Assembly (NCBI GenBank): GCA_007694145.1
Contig: RECF01000041.1
Coordinates: 1 to 34,836 of the forward strand
From: Acholeplasmatales bacterium
GTDB taxonomy: Bacteria > Bacillota_I > Bacilli_A > Izemoplasmatales > Izemoplasmataceae
Direction: 5' to 3'
DNA: 34,836 nucleotides
Part shown: positions 31,092-34,836 of the stretch, piece after piece
Position numbering within the stretch: the stretch's first letter is position 1
Layout of the letters: each line of letters opens with the position of its first letter
Notes under the pieces: generated by a model
What the model was told of the DNA's origin: nothing
What the model saw: the letters and a program-made list of their open reading frames with translations, nothing else
The model's database searches: none
Position numbers and translations under genes: made by a program

Positions 31092-31100
31092 ATTATAACA
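31092..31100 (-). promoter_or_regulatory. Extended -10 promoter of the 77-residue protein gene
   Basis: On the minus strand TGTTATAAT (TATAAT at 31092-31097), about 20 bases before the start codon; the -35 is not clear. Confidence 0.55.
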
Positions 31101-31134
31101 AGGAAAGACATACTTGAGGCAATAAACATTTAGG

Positions 31135-31157
31135 GGTCAATGAAAAAATAGTTGACC
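31135..31157. repeat. Inverted repeat downstream of the oxidoreductase operon
   Basis: GGTCAA-11-TTGACC. It lies 20 bases after the stop at 31178 on the minus strand but lacks a T-tract, so its role as a terminator is doubtful. Confidence 0.35.
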
Positions 31158-31177
31158 TAGCGAACATGGCGTTTGAT

Positions 31178-31822
31178 TCAGAGAGATTCAATCGCATCAA
31201 GAAAGGCTTCGATAGGCTGATTACCGACAAGTTCATGTGCATCATTTATAACAATTTTTGGGACGCCGGAAACCTTATATTGGTTTGAAAGCGCGTTGAA
31301 GGTTTGTGCCTCAATCATTTCACCATCGATGTGTTCGTTGAGCATCGCAAGGCGGTGAGCACTTTGCACGGCACCAGGACAGTGCGGACAACTGAGTGTG
31401 ACGAACACCTTGATGTTGACGGGTTTATCGATTTTTTGAATGCGTTTCAGTACAGAAGGATGGAACTTAGGCATCAGACCGGACATTTCTAGCAAGGCGC
31501 TGATGAACGAGTTGATTTCGTGTCCAGCGGGGATACCGTTGAATTTGACCCCGCGGTACGTGCCTTCCGCATCGAGCATAACAAAACTCGGTGACAGTGT
31601 GATGGCATACTGCTTGGCTAAGTCACTGTCTTGTTCGAGATCTTTGAGCACGATGTTAATCTTTTGGCTGAGGGCGGAAATTTCTTCAAGCATTTGCCGT
31701 GTCTCGGCACATGTTGGACAACTGCCTGACTTTGTGAAGAGCATCAGAGTAACCGGTTTGTCAAGTTGCTCAAGAATGGTTTCGATCTGCTTTGCGATAT
31801 CGTCATTAAATAGTTTGGGCAT
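31178..31822 (-). CDS. Protein disulfide oxidoreductase with two thioredoxin-fold halves
   Basis: A 214-residue protein made of two thioredoxin/glutaredoxin-like units: CPTC (Cys35, Cys38) in the first and CPHC (Cys145, Cys148) in the second, each followed by its cis-Pro (SPSF, VPKIV). This layout matches protein disulfide oxidoreductases of thermophiles and the N-terminal domain of AhpF, which take electrons from a thioredoxin-reductase-like flavoprotein. The start is ATG 31822, 7 bases from AAAGGAG; a longer frame into trxB is not used. It overlaps the reductase gene by 17 bases and is the last gene of the csoR-trxB-pdo operon, so the reductase is its probable partner. Confidence 0.88.
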   Translation of the reverse strand: MPKLFNDDIAKQIETILEQLDKPVTLMLFTKSGSCPTCAETRQMLEEISALSQKINIVLKDLEQDSDLAKQYAITLSPSFVMLDAEGTYRGVKFNGIPAGHEINSFISALLEMSGLMPKFHPSVLKRIQKIDKPVNIKVFVTLSCPHCPGAVQSAHRLAMLNEHIDGEMIEAQTFNALSNQYKVSGVPKIVINDAHELVGNQPIEAFLDAIESL

Positions 31823-32801
31823 GAGGATTCTCCTTTGTTTTGTGATTGAGATATTGGGTGATGGCCAGCGCCGCCTTGGCACCTTCGGCGGTGGCAATAA
31901 TGATTTGCTTGAAAGGCTGATTGGTCACATCACCGGCCGCATACAGACCGGGAATGGAAGTTGCCTGGTTCTCGTCGACAACAACTTCACCGCGTTCATT
32001 GCGGTGAACCAAATCTTTGACCCATTCACTGATCGGTAAGGTGCCGATTTCGATAAACAAGCCGTCCGCCGTAAGTTGGCGAGTTGTGTGTGTGGCTTTA
32101 TCAAGCACGGTGGCACCAGTCATAACATCTTTACCGTGAACGGCAAGGAGCGCTGTTTCAAGATGGACAGTAAGATTTCTCAAGGTGGCCAACTTATCAA
32201 GCAGCACCTGATCTGCCCGCCACTGACTGCGATGCACAACGGTTATGTGCCGTGCGTAATGGCTCAAATCGATGACCGCTTCAGCGGCACTGTTGCCACC
32301 ACCCGCCACTAAGACATGCTTCCCTTTGAAAAAAGGGGCATCACAGGTGGTGCAATAGGAAACACCTTTGTTCGCATACGTTACTTCACCTTCGATGTTG
32401 AGTTTACGCGGCCGACTGCCTGTTGCGATCAAGACGGTTTTTGAGTGCAGCGTTCGGCCATCCGCAAGCTCGATCATGAAACCATCACGCTGTCTTGTCA
32501 AGGCGTGTACCATCGCATCATGCAGCATCGGGACCTCAAGCGTGCGCACATGCTCAAGAAACTTGTCAGCGAGTGCTTTACCGCTTACAAGGGTATGACC
32601 GATTACATTGTCGACGTCGGTTGTGTTGTGCAACTGACCGCCAAAATCTTTGGCTATCACGGCGACTTGCAAGCCTTTGCGCCGCGCATAGAGCGCCGCA
32701 TTCAGCCCTGCAGGACCGCCACCGACTACAAGCAAATCCCATAACGTGTCGGTATCAAAGGCTGTTGGGCGATCGACCGTATTCAAATTGAGTTCAAACA
32801 T
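31806..32801 (-). CDS. trxB: Thioredoxin-reductase-like FAD/NAD(P) flavoprotein
   Basis: A 331-residue pyridine nucleotide-disulfide oxidoreductase of the TrxB/AhpF type. It has the FAD-binding GGGPAG (27-32), the redox pair CTTC (Cys150, Cys153; most TrxB have CATC), the NAD(P)-binding AGGGNSAAEA followed by VVHRSQWRA (NADPH-type basic residues), and the second FAD block GLYAAGDVTNQPFKQ near 288-302. It should pass electrons from NAD(P)H to the neighbouring two-CxxC oxidoreductase, like AhpF with its N-terminal domain split off. ATG 32801 is about 7 bases from AAGGAAG. It starts 17 bases after the CsoR-family gene, so it is under that repressor. Confidence 0.9.
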   Translation of the reverse strand: MFELNLNTVDRPTAFDTDTLWDLLVVGGGPAGLNAALYARRKGLQVAVIAKDFGGQLHNTTDVDNVIGHTLVSGKALADKFLEHVRTLEVPMLHDAMVHALTRQRDGFMIELADGRTLHSKTVLIATGSRPRKLNIEGEVTYANKGVSYCTTCDAPFFKGKHVLVAGGGNSAAEAVIDLSHYARHITVVHRSQWRADQVLLDKLATLRNLTVHLETALLAVHGKDVMTGATVLDKATHTTRQLTADGLFIEIGTLPISEWVKDLVHRNERGEVVVDENQATSIPGLYAAGDVTNQPFKQIIIATAEGAKAALAITQYLNHKTKENPHAQTI

Positions 32802-32818
32802 AGAGACACTTCCTTGTT

Positions 32819-33070
32819 TTACATAGCTTTGACAATAAGTTCAACAGCCGCTTTCACAGCATCATCTTCAAGGTTTTGCCGACTCTCGATGGTTTGTAAT
32901 AGATGATGCGCCGTCAAGAGCCCTAATGCCTTGTCGATGCTTGAGCGGACCGCTTTGAGCTGTACAACGATGTTTTCGCAGGTCGCCCCACTTTCCATCA
33001 TGTTGAGCACACCTGCCATTTGTCCTTGCGCCCGTTTAACCCGATTTTTCAGTGTACTGTCGCAATGCAT
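32819..33070 (-). CDS. CsoR-family (DUF156) metal/thiol-responsive repressor
   Basis: An 83-residue all-helical repressor of the CsoR/RcnR/FrmR/CstR family, with the DNA-contact RVKRAQGQMAGVLNMME and VVQLKAVRSSIDKALG segments. Effector residues are Cys31, His56 and Thr60. Copper CsoR has Cys-His-Cys, CstR has Cys31 and Cys60, and FrmR has Cys and His; so this protein is closest to the FrmR pattern, with extra His2 and Cys3 at the N-terminus. The inducer cannot be assigned. ATG 33070 is 8 bases from AAGGAG; the region upstream is promoter and is not coding. It leads the operon and probably represses itself through the operator at 33113-33128. Confidence 0.9.
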   Translation of the reverse strand: MHCDSTLKNRVKRAQGQMAGVLNMMESGATCENIVVQLKAVRSSIDKALGLLTAHHLLQTIESRQNLEDDAVKAAVELIVKAM

Positions 33071-33109
33071 GACACCCACTCCTTCTTTGACTTGATACGC
33101 GTCATGTGC

Positions 33110-33138
33110 ATTATACCCCATAGGGTATTTTGTTGCAA
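33110..33138 (-). promoter_or_regulatory. Promoter of the csoR-trxB-pdo operon
   Basis: On the minus strand TTGCAA (33133-33138) and TATAAT (33110-33115) are separated by 17 bp, about 40 bases upstream of ATG 33070. Confidence 0.85.
33113..33128. promoter_or_regulatory. CsoR/CstR-type operator
   Basis: ATACCC-CATA-GGGTAT, a 6-4-6 inverted repeat of the G/C-tract type bound by CsoR-family repressors. It overlaps the -10 and the spacer of the operon promoter, ideal for repression. Confidence 0.85.
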
Positions 33139-33258
33139 AAAGGATGCTTCTTTTTTCACCAAAATGCCGGTAGTAGAGATTACTCTTACATGACGATGTC
33201 TCAAGTTCACCTTCTAAGTAGCGCTTTGTAAGGTTGAGCAAGCTCAGATAAAGAGTGC

Positions 33259-33287
33259 TTGTCAATTTATGTATTTATGTCTATAAT
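33259..33287 (+). promoter_or_regulatory. Promoter of the ABC exporter genes
   Basis: TTGTCA (33259-33264) and TATAAT (33282-33287) are separated by 17 bp. A TGAGC-AA-GCTCA dyad (33235-33246) lies just upstream and might be a regulator site. The transcription start near 33294 excludes earlier start codons. Confidence 0.8.
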
Positions 33288-33330
33288 GAGTCTTGATGTG
33301 ACATCGTTTGACAAAGGAGACGCACAATCT

Positions 33331-34032
33331 ATGGCATTCTTAGAACTGAGGAACGTAAGCAAAAGATATGGTAATCTCAATGCACTAAACGACGTTTCAC
33401 TCAGCATAAAGAAAGGCTCGGTGGTTGGGCTGCTTGGTCCAAACGGTAGCGGGAAGACCACGATGATCAAGCTCATCACTGGCATGCTCAGACATTACAA
33501 GGGCACCGTCTTCCTTGAAGGTCTGCCTTGGTCATACCGTTCTAAGGCATTGATTTCTTACTTGCCTGACGTCTTCATCTTTGACGGACAACACAGTGTC
33601 AAAGGACTCATGCGTTATTACCGCGACATGTATCCCGATTTCAACGAACTGACGTTCTTGTCGCTGCTTGAACGGTTCAAAATCGACCGGCGCGGTCAGT
33701 TCAAGCAGCTGTCAAAAGGCAACAAGGAAAAACTGCAACTTGCTTTCGTACTAGCACGCGAGGCGGATCTTTATATATTTGACGAGCCGATTGGCGGCGT
33801 GGATCCGGTTGTTCGGGAAATCATTCTCGACACCATTATGGAGTTTAAGCAAACCGATGCGACCGTCATACTCGCAACCCATCAGATTCATGATGTCGAA
33901 CCACTTTTTGATGAGGTGATTTTCCTTAAAGAAGGCAGCATCCATACCCACGAGGATACGAAGACACTGCTCAGTCGATCAAATCGCTCGCTCGTTGACT
34001 GTTTCAAGGAGGCATTTCGTGATGTTCATTAA
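33331..34032 (+). CDS. ABC transporter ATP-binding protein (ABC-2 type exporter)
   Basis: A 233-residue ATPase powering the membrane protein encoded next. The order is FLELRNVSKRYG at the N-terminus, Walker A LLGPNGSGKTT, then a YLPD segment where many ABC proteins have the Q-loop, a variant signature LSKGNKEKLQ (LSGGQ in most), Walker B LYIFDEPIGGVDP, and the switch His in ATHQIHDV. The YLPD and LSKGN variants are typical of YtrB-like and related Gram-positive exporters. ATG 33331 follows AAAGGAG at 11 bases, a little far, but earlier starts lie before the transcription start. It overlaps the permease gene by 11 bases. The substrate is unknown; no GntR-type regulator is beside it. Confidence 0.9.
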   Translation: MAFLELRNVSKRYGNLNALNDVSLSIKKGSVVGLLGPNGSGKTTMIKLITGMLRHYKGTVFLEGLPWSYRSKALISYLPDVFIFDGQHSVKGLMRYYRDMYPDFNELTFLSLLERFKIDRRGQFKQLSKGNKEKLQLAFVLAREADLYIFDEPIGGVDPVVREIILDTIMEFKQTDATVILATHQIHDVEPLFDEVIFLKEGSIHTHEDTKTLLSRSNRSLVDCFKEAFRDVH

Positions 34033-34738
34033 ACTGCTCAAGCACGACATGCTAGATTTAGGTAAGTCGGTCGGCTTCCTTTTGTTAATGATGCTCGGAT
34101 ATGGACTGCTCATGTCAAGAAGTATCTTCCCGCTCTTTTTAGCATCATCTCAGGACACCCATCCGGTTTTCTTGGTGATTGTCTATCTGCTCAGTTTGGT
34201 TGTTTTTGCCGTAATTATCGTAAGGAGACTCTTCAAGGACATGGCACGTACTTTTTTTGGTCCCTCAGCGTATCTTCTCTTTTCACTGCCAGTGAGTACG
34301 CATGCGATTATTTTACACAAAGTATTGACAACCAGTTTTTGGCTCATGCCCATATTTGCTTCGCTATACCTAGCCGTCTGGTTTGTCGATGTAGACATCC
34401 TCGAGCCGTTTTTCAGTGTCGACCTTTTGGCAAGCCTTCAGGCGACTGATTGGACCGTGCCGTGGCAGACTTTCGCGACCTTAGCCCTGCTTTTCTTAGT
34501 CATTATCATGTTTGCGATGCTGGTTCAGACCTTGACGTATACACTTTACCAAGGCCGGCGCAAACGCTTGGTTGGTCTTCTGATTATGGGACTATGCTTT
34601 ATCCTTATGTTCAGCATGATAGAAGGGTTGTTTGAACCTTTGAACTTGCCGATGCCTATTCAGGTCGTCATGATTGTCATCGGCTTGTACGCGATCATCT
34701 ATTATCTGTTTCATAAACGTCTTGAACTCAGTTCATGA
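34022..34738 (+). CDS. ABC-2-type exporter membrane protein
   Basis: A 238-residue integral membrane protein with about six hydrophobic segments: 16-34, 48-70, 90-115, 145-170, 180-200, 210-232. It starts MFIKLLKHDMLDL, and such a short helix contacting the ATPase before the first membrane segment is usual in ABC-2 permeases. It has no similarity to OppB permeases in this window. ATG 34022 is 9 bases from AAGGAGG; GTG at 34019 is also in frame. It overlaps the ATPase gene by 11 bases, showing the two are one transporter. A strong terminator follows. Confidence 0.82.
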   Translation: MFIKLLKHDMLDLGKSVGFLLLMMLGYGLLMSRSIFPLFLASSQDTHPVFLVIVYLLSLVVFAVIIVRRLFKDMARTFFGPSAYLLFSLPVSTHAIILHKVLTTSFWLMPIFASLYLAVWFVDVDILEPFFSVDLLASLQATDWTVPWQTFATLALLFLVIIMFAMLVQTLTYTLYQGRRKRLVGLLIMGLCFILMFSMIEGLFEPLNLPMPIQVVMIVIGLYAIIYYLFHKRLELSS

Positions 34739-34776
34739 TGACGTGTATCGCGCCAATACTCCTGCTCAATATCAAT

Positions 34777-34816
34777 AGAACAGCGACGGATTTTTCAGCG
34801 GCGCTGTTCTTTTTTT
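34777..34816 (+). terminator. Terminator of the ABC exporter operon
   Basis: A 9-bp stem AGAACAGCG/CGCTGTTCT (34777-34785 with 34802-34810) followed by an uninterrupted T-run. Confidence 0.9.
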
Positions 34817-34836
34817 GCAGGGTGCTTATTTCTTTG

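Noticed and set aside
31823-31897. N-terminal extension of the two-CxxC oxidoreductase into trxB
   Set aside because: ATG 31822 is 7 bases from AAAGGAG and gives the normal domain start; the extension is basic and unlike the family.
33071-33265. N-terminal extension of the CsoR-family protein
   Set aside because: The region contains the operon promoter and operator, and ATG 33070 has a well-placed ribosome binding site; family proteins are about 85-100 residues.
3-34836. Search for CRISPR arrays, tRNA or rRNA genes, insertion sequences, attachment sites and phage genes
   Set aside because: No regularly spaced direct repeats, tRNA-like TPsiC arms outside coding regions, transposase motifs or integrase genes were seen by eye; base and codon use look even across the window.

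Overview
The window comes from a free-living low-to-mid GC Gram-positive-type bacterium (Bacillota or a related lineage such as the Acholeplasma/Izemoplasma branch; this is inference). Genes begin with strong AGGAGG-type ribosome binding sites, promoters are sigma-A-like, TGA is used as a stop, and many families present (CsoR, PatB-like aminotransferase, ArAE_1, SbcCD, FeoAB, Acr3) are typical of that group. No tRNA, rRNA, insertion sequence, CRISPR array or phage module was seen. The window looks chromosomal and densely packed, with many 4 to 17 base gene overlaps and terminators shared between convergent genes.

Layout. 1-4.6 kb is a cyclic-di-GMP block: the end of a GGDEF enzyme, a solitary OppB-type permease, a 7TM diguanylate cyclase and a membrane GGDEF/HD-GYP protein. 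4.6-9.2 kb holds a small membrane protein, a PlsC-like acyltransferase with a zinc ribbon, a MalY/PatB-like aminotransferase, and an ArAE exporter/GNAT pair. 9.3-12.2 kb is a gnd-zwf-cyclase operon, the oxidative pentose phosphate branch plus a KynB-like hydrolase. 12.3-15.2 kb has a stand-alone DUF4357 protein, Ogt, a second solitary OppB-type permease and a CDF-like membrane protein. 15.2-17.1 kb is an arsR-acr3-arsC operon. 17.1-21.1 kb carries a NERD protein, a ferric-reductase-like flavocytochrome, a 63-residue protein and a membrane-anchored PI-PLC-like protein. 21.1-27.1 kb is an sbcD-sbcC-DUF2157-GDYXXLXY operon. 27.2-30.7 kb has a CDP-alcohol phosphatidyltransferase, a nicotianamine-synthase-like protein and feoAB. 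30.8-34.8 kb has a small membrane protein, a csoR-trxB-disulfide-oxidoreductase operon and an ABC exporter.

How the genes may work together. Three units concern metals or redox: ars (arsenic efflux and reduction), feoAB with the preceding nicotianamine-synthase-like gene (iron), and the CsoR-family operon, whose promoter contains a textbook CsoR/CstR-type operator and which encodes a thioredoxin-reductase-like flavoprotein with a two-CxxC oxidoreductase. NADPH from Zwf/Gnd could feed the thioredoxin system needed by ArsC.

Most interesting points: the truncated nicotianamine-synthase-like protein next to feoAB; the CsoR-family repressor with an unusual Cys31/His56/Thr60 set; two 14-bp palindromes sharing GTGCATGCAC at the promoters of the neighbouring gnd and ArAE operons; two OppB permeases without partners; and an unexplained hairpin with a T-tract at 14.35 kb that may end a small RNA.

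Start codons: for many genes the longest reading frame begins at a GTG or ATG lying inside or against the Shine-Dalgarno sequence. The starts given here are the ones correctly spaced from it.
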